From the NCBI GenBank assembly GCA_020137815.1, contig CM035355.1:3020847-3084846 (forward strand): DNA of 64,000 nucleotides. Direction: 5' to 3'. The notes under the pieces were generated by a model. That model did not search any database. It was given only the letters and a program-made list of their open reading frames with translations, and was not told the DNA's origin. Made by a program: the position numbers and the translations under genes. The stretch is from Hormiphora californensis. Lineage: Eukaryota > Ctenophora > Tentaculata > Cydippida > Pleurobrachiidae. Positions 50,800 through 61,082 of this stretch are shown one piece after another; position 1 is the first letter of the stretch; the number at the start of each line of letters is the position of its first letter.

Positions 50800-51100
50800 T
50801 GGGTTTATATTCTAATTAATTGTAAATGTATAACTGACCAGCCCGAGACGTACACACTGTGTACGAATCGCACTCCACGGAGTGAATTTTTAACTAACTT
50901 ATTTAATCAATTTACAATATATTTTAATCATTATCTAATCAGTATTTTAATCGACATTTTATATTTTTTTGTATGATCTGACAGCTGAGAAAGTGTGAAA
51001 GAGACCTAGAGAGTTCCATTTTCCTCGCAAATAGGAGGGCAATATTGACAGTGTCAAATTATTGTAAACAGATTTAATAATAATAATAATAATTTAACTG
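49411..51100 (+). mobile_element. 5'-truncated LINE of another subfamily (copy D)
   Basis: The reading frame is open from the junction (LPEEV...) through 50799 and is followed by 3' UTR and a (TAA)n tail at about 51077-51100. It is in opposite orientation to the three LINEs on its left and meets copy B head to head. Confidence 0.75.
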
Positions 51101-51894
51101 TTCATTCCACAGCTGGGGTCCAGCAATCGAGAGTCAGTGTTGAGATCAAAGATCCTAGACAGGGCTGGTTGTTCTTCTTTTAGTGCTGTAGAGAGATCGT
51201 TCTTCCGCATGTCTTCCTTGAGCGCAGTGTCAGCTCTTAGTTCCGAGCATTTGACTTCAATCGCTAAGACATCGCTAAGACATCCACTTGAGAAAGTGAT
51301 ACTTTAGAGAGTGCGTTGGCACCATTTTTCTGGGTATATATTCACTATTGAGTGGGATATTAAGTGCATAATTTACATTTACATTTACATCGCCTTTTCC
51401 GGACAAAATCGCAAGTCGTTTGAAACGCACTTTACATTACAACGAGGCGCGCGCAAATGCAACGCTTTCTTTTAATAATTCGCCGCGGGCGTTTAAACTG
51501 ACCACAGGCAGCGCACAAAAGTCAAAAACTTTTCACGAAAAAAACGTCGCGTTTGTGTTTTTCGTTGAATTTTTGTCTTTTTCGGGAGTTTTGACCGTTG
51601 ATATCTAACAACTCACACAGCAGCCCCTAGTTACTAACAAGGGGCTGCTGTGTGTATTCTAGGCCAGTGCTTCGATCCCCACTAGAGGTTCAAACCCCCT
51701 TAAGGCACCTATTATCAAATATAACCACCCTGGTCCCTGGGCCCGTCCCAACCCTGCTGCCTGCACACAAATCGGCGATCGCACGCCGCAGCACACCGCC
51801 CGAAAAGGGAGGTCAAATAAAGATTTGTGAGATACAACGAACCATCTTATAAATACTATTTAACACAGGGTATGGCGGATGATGTGGAGTAACG
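51101..51894. other. Gene-poor spacer with a coding-like remnant and a hairpin
   Basis: 51101-51328 is open on the minus strand with protein-like composition (VLAIEVKCSELRADTALKED, LSRIFDLNTDSRLLDPSCG), broken by an 11-bp tandem duplication of GATGTCTTAGC. The plus strand is also open there, so it stays unassigned. 51614-51650 is a perfect hairpin with stem ACAGCAGCCCCT. 51413-51433 repeats an end of the element near 38337. Confidence 0.4.
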
Positions 51895-53632
51895 ATGAAT
51901 GCGGAGGAGATAGCGAGGGTCCAGCGGGATCTGGAGAACACTGTCCCAGGATTAGAACTAATATCAACATCATCTCATTCAGTGCAAGTTAAAATTAGGT
52001 AAGTCTCCAATCTCCATATTTCTGTGTTCTTCTGCGCGATAAGTGTGAATTGAACAATTGGGGGTGGAAACTGGCCCACTATGGAGAACAAACCTGGATC
52101 TATTCTCCCCCCTCCAGGCGAACGGATCACAAACAGCTCCGTCTACTGCTAATGTTCCCCGAGGGATATCCATCCAAGTCCATCTTAGTTGAAGTTAAGT
52201 CACACACCCTACCCGAGCGAGTTATGAAGCTAATAGAGAATATATCTGAAAAGGAAGCCAAGAAACTCCAAGGACAACACCAAGTGATCGCTGTGTGCAA
52301 GGTGGTTCGGCAGTTCCTGGATGAGAATATGTTTATAGTATGTGCGGCTGAACTGGATGCCGTTAAAAACAAATTAATGGAGGAGGGGGATGATATAAAG
52401 ATAAGGCAGAAAGCAGGGAGTTTCACTGTTAAGGCATACAAGAATGGATACTTCATGGCGATCAGACTGAGTATCGATGATGACTATCCCACTGTAGAAG
52501 TCAAGTAAGTAACTACTTGATACTCACGCCGAAACGTTGTTAACTTCTTGTTTCCCTGTTAAGTTTATCTTTGATACTCTCCGCATCTAGGATGAGAACT
52601 GCAACCTCCAATTGGTAAATGCCGCCAAAGTTTTGTAAATACAATTCTCATTTGTTACAGAATCGAAATGAAAGAGACGAACTTTCCTAAGGATCTCGCC
52701 GAGATGTTTATTAGACAAAGTGTTGAACACGCCAGAAGATGCATTGTGCCTCCTGCAATCATTAAAAAGGGGTAAATAACTCAACTGTTATCTGCTATTT
52801 TAAAATCAATTTTCGCTATCACTCAAAAAAAGATTATGCACATGTAACATATTTTAAGCCCGAAATATTTTCTTTCAGAGACCCACCATTCAAAGTGAGA
52901 GCCTCCATATTGCCTGTAGCAGAGTACCTAATACGAGACTGCATCAAATACTACCCTGCTGCAAAGTGCTCAATCTGTGAGGAACAGGCTTTCCCTGAGG
53001 ATCCCGTCAATGTAATTTTGATTCTTTATTTTCTTTTTTAAATACAATGCTTGATATCCCCGATTTGCGATCGGTACGACGTGGTTGCCCTCAGTTCCAC
53101 TAGTCAATAGTCATATCTTATGGCTGAAATGGGTGTTACCTATAACACATGTTCCAAACTACTCCATATCCCAGGTAACCCAGAATGAGAAAAGCCCAGT
53201 GTATGTTGAGTATGTGTACTGCTCCCACGTGTTCCACCACAAGTGCCTGGATGACTACATGAAGACACCGCCCTTCAAAGGTAATGGCATTCAGGTCTTC
53301 CCTATATTCGGTTGATATGAGTAGAGGAGAGGGTTGGTTGCTAGTTGAGTCGAAGAAGGGGGAGTCGAGTCAACTTACAAGTAGGAACGATTTGAGTTTG
53401 TCAAGTTACCAAAACTGTACTCAGTAGCCATGGTAACAAAAAATAAAGTTTCTGGCTCATTAAGTTCACGTTTTGTCGTCTCCTTATAGGTGGAAAGAAG
53501 TGTCCCATTTGTGCAAAACGGATATTTCACGAAAAGTGGAAGGCCACCCCGGAACTTCTTGAGCAGCGATGGGCTTACAAACAAGCTAAAGATAGGGAAT
53601 TAGCAGAGGTGTCCGACTTTATGGAAATTTAG
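51895..53632 (+). CDS. RWD-RING protein, probable E3 ubiquitin ligase
   Basis: Six exons: 51895-51998, 52118-52504, 52661-52771, 52879-53011, 53175-53280 and 53490-53632. Phases agree; 327 aa. Residues about 1-125 resemble an RWD domain (LLLMFPEGYPS, then two helices), and about 140-215 look like a second RWD-like unit (YFMAIRLSIDDDYPTVEVK). The C-terminal RING-H2 has CSIC, a long loop, CSH, HHKC and CPIC (about 235-300), followed by FHEKW. RWD domains dock E2 enzymes and RING domains transfer ubiquitin. Human RNF25 has one RWD plus RING and FANCL a double RWD plus RING, but neither matches in detail, so I give no symbol. The ATG at 51895 follows an upstream ATG closed by TAA. Confidence 0.7.
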
Positions 53633-53958
53633 GTGTTATTAATATATTAACGATGTGTTACGGGAATATAATGTGAGCTATATAATATATTTTATTGGTT
53701 GTTGCATAGGAGTATACTTCGTTGTCGTTTCTTTACGGGGTTCAAATCCTATATTAAATATAAAGCCGTACAAATACATTTTATTACAGATACTAACATC
53801 TGATACCCAATATATAGACAGTGATATCATGGCTAGTCAGTTTGATGAGCCCTTTCTGGCAATGTATAATAAGATACCCCGGAAACAGGTCGCACCCGGT
53901 AAAAAGCAGGTAAATGTTGTCATGGTAACAAAAAGCAGGTAAATGTTGTCATGGTACC
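53424..53958. promoter_or_regulatory. X-box-like palindromes upstream of and within PDPK1 exon 1
   Basis: GTAGCCATGGTAAC (53424-53437), GTTGTCATGGTAAC (53916-53929) and GTTGTCATGGTACC (53945-53958). The last two are part of the duplicated donor segment. Binding is not shown. Confidence 0.3.
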
Positions 53959-55499
53959 AGTTGTGCAGCTCACACTGCATTTTATTGTGTTCGGCAGAGC
54001 ATGGTAACAGTTGTTTTAACTGGTAAAGATGGATCTCCTGTAATACCAAGTGATACCAAACTGTGTTATGTTCTAACCCTCCCTTTACGTTTGGGGGTGC
54101 GCAAAACACAGTCTAGCTAGGCAAACCAAACCGTTTCTATTTTCAGGTGGCAGATTTTGAGTTTCTTCCAAACTCTTGGTGAGGGTTCCTTTGCTACAGT
54201 GATGAAGTGCAAAGAAAAGAGCACTGGACGATATTTTGCTATGAAGGTGTTAGAAAAGGTACTTTGTTGCCCATACACCGGTGCTCCCTCCCATTGATAC
54301 AATATTGCTGGGACCGGTAAATCCGTTTCAAACTTCTCATTTCTAAAGAAATATATTCAGTGCCGGCCGGTATTGCATATTTCTTTAGAAATAAGTTGTT
54401 TGAAACTTGAATAATAAAACGTCACTGGAGTCAAAAGTTTGGCATTTGGATTAGACTCTGGAGTCCAGAGTCTGGAGTTATCTAAAAAAAACACTATTTT
54501 CTTCAAAAAGTGTTAGCTGTACTGCATTGAAGTGAGATATCACCCCCCCCCCCCCCCGCCCCGGCACTGTTGACACAACCTCATTTCAGAAACAAATTCA
54601 AAAAGAGAAAGTAACCGAACGAGTGATACGAGAACGAGATATAATCGCCTCCCTTGACCACCCCTTTATCGTTCAGCTATTTTGCACTTTTCAAACAGAG
54701 GCAGATCTCTTCTTATGTTTAACAATAGCAGAAAACGGGTGTCTACATGACTATTTATTAAAGTACGGGAGTTTCTCTCTGGAGGTCAGCAGATTCTATC
54801 TTGCGGAGATGATCGTAGCCATAGAGTATCTTCACTCAAAGGTATAATTGATGATTGTAATAAATGAAGCGTTTCAAAATGTAATGATATGTATAATATC
54901 GTGAGCTTCTTACTATATCGATATAGAGAGGCTCATTTTATGAGGCTTATTCAAAGAGATACTCAACATTTCAGAATATAATTCAAAGAGATACTCAACA
55001 TTTCAGAATATAATTCAAAGAGATACTCAACATTTCAGAATATAATTCACAGAGATGTAAAGCCTGAAAACGTCCTACTGAATAATAAGTTTCACGTGAT
55101 ATTTACTGATTTTGGGACGGCAGGAAAAGTAACGGCGGAAAACCCACGGAGAAAGTCATTTGTTGGTATGTTTATATACAAATCGATTATTTCTCTCTTG
55201 CTTCTGAAACTTTTGTCGCTGTATTGCTGCAGTAAAAGTAAGTACAAGTTTGACGTTCGTTTTGAATATTAATATCGCGACCGCAGTTTTTTTGAAGTTA
55301 ATTTTTGAGGGTCTCTCGTCTGATCGTCTATAACGCGAGGGCGAGAGAGGAGCGAGAGAAGAGAGAGCAGAGAGAGAGCGAGAGAAAGAGAGTAGCACTC
55401 AGAAGAGAGGAGAGCGAGCGTATAGCTGCTCCATTATTCTTCTTCTCTTCCCCTCTCTCTCTCTATCTCTCTCGAGCTCTCTCTCTCTCTCTCTCTCGC

Positions 55500-55549
<50 letters not shown>

Positions 55550-58500
55550 CAGGTACACCTCAGTACGTGTCCCCTGAGTTGATAGCAGATGGAGACAAGT
55601 TCACCTGTAAGGAGAGTGACCTGTGGGCCCTGGGTTGTTGTCATTACCAGTTTATCAGTGGAACGTGGCCGTTTAATGCCAATACAGAGTGGCTAATATT
55701 CAAGGTTAGAGCAACAACAAGCCCCATGAAGAATATGTTCACTTTTATCAAAGTAACAACAAGCCGGCGTGTTATTGCTCTCTAACAGCCCCATGATAAA
55801 TATATGTTGCCCTATGTTATGTTAGCTCCACTGATGGTTATGAGAATTTCTCATAGTGATAGTAAAAACACTTTCATTGAGAAATAACTACATAACTTGA
55901 AAGTCTTTTCACTGGCTAGCAGCGACTCAAATAGAAATCGCGTGGCTTTGAGTACGTTGTGCCCCCTTCTGTATGTTAATATTTAACCACTGAAATTACT
56001 CGAACACGATTCAAAGTGTACTTGAAAGAGAGAAAACAGGAAATTGGTTGAGAAGGGGACACCGTTTCCTAAGTGCGGTCAATGACCAAGGTGAAAATAA
56101 TGTCTCTCTTTCAGGAGATATTGAAGGGTGAATATAAGTTTGAGGAATCTTTCCCAGAGCAGGATAAAGATTTTATTAGTAAACTTCTTGTTCCATCACC
56201 AGAGGAACGATTGGGTAGTGAACAGAGAGGTAACTTTGTTATTTTCTAATCCTTCTTTGTGGGGTGAAACAGGGTCGAGCTAGGCTGCCAAGGCATTAAT
56301 AATTAATACTTTGTGGGGTGAAACAGGGTCGAGCTAGGCAACTAACCAGTTACAATGCTCCTGACTAACTTTCTCATCCTTTTAACTTGGTCAATGCGAA
56401 ATGCTAATCCTTAAACTCTCTCATTCCTTTGTTTAGGAGGTATAAAGGAGTTGAAAAATCATGAGATCTTCGCTACATTTGACTGGGAGAATATCAACAC
56501 GACGACTCCCCCTAAATTTGCTCCATTCTCAACTGGCGGGGAGGTGAGAGATTTCGTAATTCTTTGTTAAAATTTTAAATTTATCCAACACCGGTGCGCC
56601 AGTGCACCAAGTTGTTGTATTTTGTAACAAATACCTGACATGCCCTAAAACTTTCTAACGCTCCTTTACAATATATATACCGGTGAGAGGACAACCAAAA
56701 ACACACGCGAAATAGCGAAACGCAGTGTGATTCACACAAAATATGGCTTTTTCTGTTGCCTTGTTTCACCACGCCCCGCACAAAAGGAGGGTTAGAACAT
56801 CTAACAATTCATCTTCAGGACTCCTGCTCTGTGGAGGAAGAACTAAATTTCAATACTCTCGAGATATCAGCACCCTAAAAAACTAGCAGGGAACAGGCAA
56901 AAGTTACTGAGTGATCAGGCCCAAAACCAGCCTCGTCTTAACAAGCATTTAAATGGTAAGCAACGTGATTATTTGTTTTTGAGTTTTATAGTTAACACTG
57001 CACTATCGAGTATTCTATTGCTACAAGGGGAGGTGCAGCCCAATTTATTTTCAACCATACCCTGTTTTTTTTCGGGGCTGCACCCCCGATCAAGTCTTAT
57101 TTTATTGAGATAAATCCAGATCTATGGTAGTGTACTGTCCTTCTCTTCTCGTATGTTTGTTTGTGATTGCTGTGCCTGATCCTTCTCTTGTTTCCTCTCT
57201 GTCCTGTGCAACCCCCTGAAGGTGTCTACTGTCACGATTCTTGGTTCTTCTGGTGATGGAGTCGGTACCTCGTCCTTTTTCCTGATGATCATGAAAATGA
57301 TAATGGAGCAGAGGATGGACATAACGATTCCAACTGCAACAAGAACTACATTTGGTACTTCTGTAGTTGCCCTATCAAATAAGTGGTTCTTGTCACGGCA
57401 ATTGTCAACCAGGGTCCCGTTCAAACAGTGGATGGTGGCTGTTTGGTTGTCCCCCCGGCACCTCCCTTCTACCTCCACCTCATCTATGAGAAAGGGAAGG
57501 TTGTCCGAGTTGTTGAAGGTCCATCGTTTGGTTTTCAGTTTAATTGGACATGTCTTGGGTGTCTCACTAAATGGCCTCAGAACTACATTCTGGAGTGGAC
57601 CATAACGTTTTACGAAAATAAGATGGTCAGTACTCCTGACAGTAAATGTAAACCTATACTTGGGGTCACTCAGAAATGTCACTTTCGTAACTTTTAGCCA
57701 CACGTCTTTATCGGTACACGGTCCCAGTTTTCCGAGGAGCATCCAAGAGTCAGTATCATTGACCGGCTTTATACATCTCCCAGACCCATCCATAACCTCA
57801 ATCCTCACATCACTGTCATCCCTCTCTTCAATCTTCCACCCTGTCAGTCTGGCTCCCTTTGATCCTATATCCTTCCAATCTATGCCGTTTTTAGTTGCCT
57901 TTAGACACTTTCCCATTGCCTCGATATTCACAACGGCACCATCCAGAGAGACATCGTGTCCAAGGGGTGGAGTTAGGATGCACTCTACCGCTGCAACCAC
58001 CCCACTCTCTCCCCATCCTCCAGTGTTATCCCCTGTGCTGCCAACAGAGGGGACAAGATGGCAATGTTGGGATACAAACTGGAAGTAGACCGAGGTACAC
58101 TCTCCGGGCATGTACTGGCAGTACTGGAGACACTGGATAAGACCGTGAGGTGTGGTAAAGGGAGGGAGAATGGGTACCTTCAGATATGGCACCATTAGTC
58201 AGGGCCATGGAACATTTCGAGTCAACTTCAGTCGCCACCATCAACAGTAGTAAGAACAACATAGCGTGGGCGAGCAATTAGGGGTAACGCAAACTTAATA
58301 AAAGCACTCTTTTTTAACGTTGCGTCATTCAAACTCTCCCCTCTTACTGTCTCTCTCTGCAGTCTACCCTCTCCCCCGTACGTTAGATTGTTCAAACTAT
58401 TTCAATATTTAAAACTACACATTGTCAAGGGACCTAATGCGTGCATGTTATTATTAGAGAAAACGCGGTTCGTTGTATTTTGTTGTTTATTTTAGAAATT

Positions 58501-61082
58501 AGAAGCTGTCCATTTCTCCGAAAAATTCCTTTAAATCAGGGTCTGACTAGATTGCCCAAGCTTATATATTATATTACATTAACTAACCCACCCTAACTAT
58601 TACATATAACATATTATAATTTAACTTTCAGGCAATGAGTTAATAGTAAAGGAGGGAATTGTTCACAAAACAAGAGGTCTATCAAAGAAGAAGAGGCACC
58701 TAATACTAACTGACTACCCTTCATTGTACTACATAGGTAAATTCATTGTGGCAGGCGGCAGCTCAACTAGGTAGTAACCAATATTGTGGTTTAGATGGCT
58801 GATGGTATACATTATAGAAAGTAGTACTGTTAGGTCAGGATTTATCGCTATATGTGACTAGTCCAAATAAAGAAGCTTTATACATTCCTATACCCTATCA
58901 AGTGTCAAACACACGCACATTATACATGTACTGTGTTGTACACATAGGCCATAGTAATGTACGCCAATAACATGTTCCCTAACTGTCCAATAACACTTGA
59001 CCCTGTGCCCTAACTATCCAATAAAACTTGACCCTGTGCCCTAACTATCCAATAAAACTTGACCCTGTGCCCTAACTGTCCACACGGTGCACCAGAAGGA
59101 TCGTCAACCCAAAGTTGAGCCCGCAAAACAAACTTTTGTTGGGGGTGACCCAGGAGGCCTTCCTGAACATCCCCACGGTGAGAAAAGTATATGTTATCGG
59201 GGGAAATTTTTGTTAAAATCGAAAAAACTGGTTTTTGGTCGAAATTTGTGCATAACTTACTTGACTGCCGTTTGATGAAATATCTGATTGACATAAAATA
59301 AGTATATAAGACCTATTTTTGCACGAGGAATCGATTGCCGGTGGAGAGAAATCTCTAAAATGACCGGAAAATTGTCAAATATAGGAATTTTGTCATTTTT
59401 TTGAGGTTTTTGGCCCTTTAACCATTGAAAACGTTGAGATAGGAAGTTGGCAATAGCGCCAATAGTTAAAATGGTCATTTTTCTACGGGATCCCAAAATT
59501 TCATGTATATCCGATTTATGGTTAGATTTTGGCAAACTATTGAGATGTGCTTACTGAAAAAAGGATAACTTGATTTTCTCGTTTTTTGCGATTTTTACCC
59601 TACCTATTTTTGCACGTAGAATCGATTGCCGGTGGAGTGGATCCTCTTAAATGATTGGAAAGCGGTCGAAATGCCATTTTTTGGAGGCCCAAAAAACCGC
59701 CCAAAAATGGCATTTCGAGCGCTTTCCAATCATTTAAGAGGATCCACTTCACCGGCAATCGATTCTACGTGCAAAAATAGGTAGGGTACCAGTTGTTGAC
59801 GGAAATTGACCAGAAAAAAATGTGAATTTTTATTTTCATGGTAAAAATTGGCCTTTTTTGCCTATTTCAACTTTCTATAAGTCAATGATCTGTCATTGGA
59901 TTTGCATGAAATCTTGGATTTTGGTCGAAAATTGACCCATAAACAACTTTAGCATGGCCCTGATTGGCCATTTCAATCAGAATTCTGTCAAAAGTTAAAA
60001 AATCGCAAAAAACGAGAAAATCAAGTTATCCTTTTTTCAGTAAGCACATCTCAATAGTTTGCCAAAATCTAACCATAAATCGGATATACATGAAATTTTG
60101 GGATCCCGTAGAAAAATGACCATTTTAACTATTGGCGCTATTGCCAACTTCCTATCTCACCGTTTTCAATGGTTAAAGGGCCAAAAACCTCAAAAAAATG
60201 ACAAAATTCCTATATTTGACAATTTTCCGGTCATTTTAGAGATTTCTCTCCACCGGCAATCGATTCCTCGTGCAAAAATAGGTCTTATATACTTATTTTA
60301 TGTCAATCAGATATTTCATCAAACGGCAGTCAAGTAAGTTATGCACAAATTTGGACCAAAAACCAGTTTTTTCGATTTTAAAAATTTCCCCCGATAACAT
60401 ATACTTTTCTCACCGTGGGGATGTTCAGGAAGGCCTCCTTGGTCACCCCCAACAAAAGTTTGTTTTGCGGGCTCAACTTTGGGTTGACGATCCTTCTGGT
60501 GCACCGTGTCCAATAACACTTGACCCTGTGCCCTAACTATCCAATAAAACTTGACCCTGTGCCCTAACTGTCCAATAACACTTGACCCTGTGACCTAACT
60601 GTCCAACAACACTTGACCCGGTGCCCTAACTGTCCTATAACACTTGACCCTGTGACCTAACTGTCCAATAACACTTGACCCTGTGAACTATTATCCTATA
60701 ACAGATCCATCAAGTTGGTTGATGAAAGGAGAGATACCGTGGGAAAATGGGATTGAGGTGCGGTGTAAAAGTGCCAAATCATTCCATTTACACACACCCA
60801 ACAGGATATACTATTTAGGTTCGTGTGGTGTCCTCCTTATTTTTACAGTTTTATACCAAATAATATCTTCTAAAATACCGCTCTATGAAATCGAAAATCG
60901 AAAGGTGTACCAATTTGTCCCTCTGAGATAGTTCTTAAATTCGTTTCTTTTAGATCCCTTCCCAAATCAAATTGATCTTTATCACGCAACTTCCCCTTTT
61001 AGAAGCGGCAGACAAGAATGCCATGGATTGGTGCACCAAGATTACGGATGTCAAAGAATTGGTAGCGAACCGGGACAAATAG
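53829..61082 (+). CDS. PDPK1: 3-phosphoinositide-dependent protein kinase 1
   Basis: Exons: 53829-53938 (or to 53909), 54147-54258, 54590-54841, 55039-55165, 55553-55704, 56115-56229, 56437-56543, 56871-56955 (or from 56819), 58632-58736, 60705-60818 and 61003-61082; 452 aa with the in-frame choices. PDK1 phosphorylates the activation loop of AKT and other AGC kinases at PIP3-rich membranes. Kinase motifs: LGEGSFATV, FAMKVLEK, HRDVKPEN, DFGTA, and the activation-loop Ser in KSFVGTPQYVSPE. The PH domain is read from the last exons (KKKRHLILTDYPSLYY, MKGEIPWENG, FHLHTPNRIYYL, AMDWCTKI). Donor 53909 leads to TGA at 54180; donor 53938 is in frame. Acceptor 56819 leads to TAA at 56876; acceptor 56871 is in frame with the PH domain. 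Introns hold an antisense gene and a palindromic element. Confidence 0.92.
53901..53958 (+). repeat. 29-bp duplication carrying the PDPK1 exon 1 donor
   Basis: Two 29-bp units, each reading AAAGCAG followed by GTAAATGTTGTCATGG. Each has a usable donor, at 53909/53910 and 53938/53939. The 29-nt difference changes the reading frame entering exon 2. Confidence 0.85.
54325..54406. repeat. Small inverted repeat in a PDPK1 intron
   Basis: GTTTCAAACTT and ATTTCTAAAGAAATAT are repeated inverted around GCCGGCCGG. It is about 80 bp and probably a tiny MITE. Confidence 0.5.
54943..55038 (+). repeat. 32-bp repeat triplicating a PDPK1 splice acceptor
   Basis: Three units ending ACTCAACATTTCAG place acceptors at 54974, 55006 and 55038. 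The last precedes the exon encoding NIIHRDVKPEN. The upstream copies are followed by AATATAATTCA too, but reach TAA within 13 codons. Confidence 0.85.
55334..55552. repeat. (GA)n/(CT)n hairpin ending in a PDPK1 acceptor
   Basis: GA-rich (about 55334-55405) then CT-rich (about 55449-55548) DNA. The (CT)n ends CCCCAG at the exon start 55553, so the microsatellite is the pyrimidine tract. Confidence 0.75.
57026..57090. mobile_element. 62-bp minimal copy of the poly-G-ended element
   Basis: GGGGAGGTGCAGCCC, then AACCATACCCTG, then GGGGCTGCACCCCC. These are the two ends of the element at 11439-12137 with nearly all the interior missing. It lies in a PDPK1 intron; no TTAA flanks are visible. Confidence 0.5.
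57122..58277 (-). CDS. Single-pass membrane protein nested antisense in a PDPK1 intron
   Basis: An uninterrupted frame of 357 codons (57122-58195) has Cys-rich extracellular segments (IQCLQYCQYMPGEC..., HCHLV, GKCLKA, GRCIKP), one transmembrane helix near 280-304 (VVLVAVGIVMSILCSIIIFMI) and a charged tail. The ATG at 58277 in another frame starts a good signal peptide (MLAHAMLFLLLLMVATEVDS) followed by KCSMALTNG. The C-x3-C and C-x-L spacing recalls PAN/apple modules. Joining signal peptide and ectodomain needs a one-frame shift between about 58130 and 58195, so there is a sequence error, a tiny unrecognised intron, or the copy is broken. The function is unknown. It is intronless and lies wholly inside a PDPK1 intron on the opposite strand. 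Confidence 0.6.
58975..60700. repeat. 31-bp minisatellite split by a transposon
   Basis: Units of about 31 bp (TCCAATAACACTTGACCCTG) run from about 58975 to 59082 and again from 60509 to about 60700. The array was one block before insertion of the palindromic element 59083-60508. Confidence 0.8.
59083..60508. mobile_element. Palindromic element in a PDPK1 intron, related to 17178-18981
   Basis: The ends are CACGGTGCACCAGAAGG and its complement, flanked by TCCA on both sides (59079-59082, 60509-60512) inside a minisatellite. The arms meet near 59694. The right arm has about 200 bp (about 59785-60000) missing from the left. It shares AATCGATTGCCGGTG and neighbouring sequence with the 17-19 kb element. 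No coding capacity. Confidence 0.75.
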
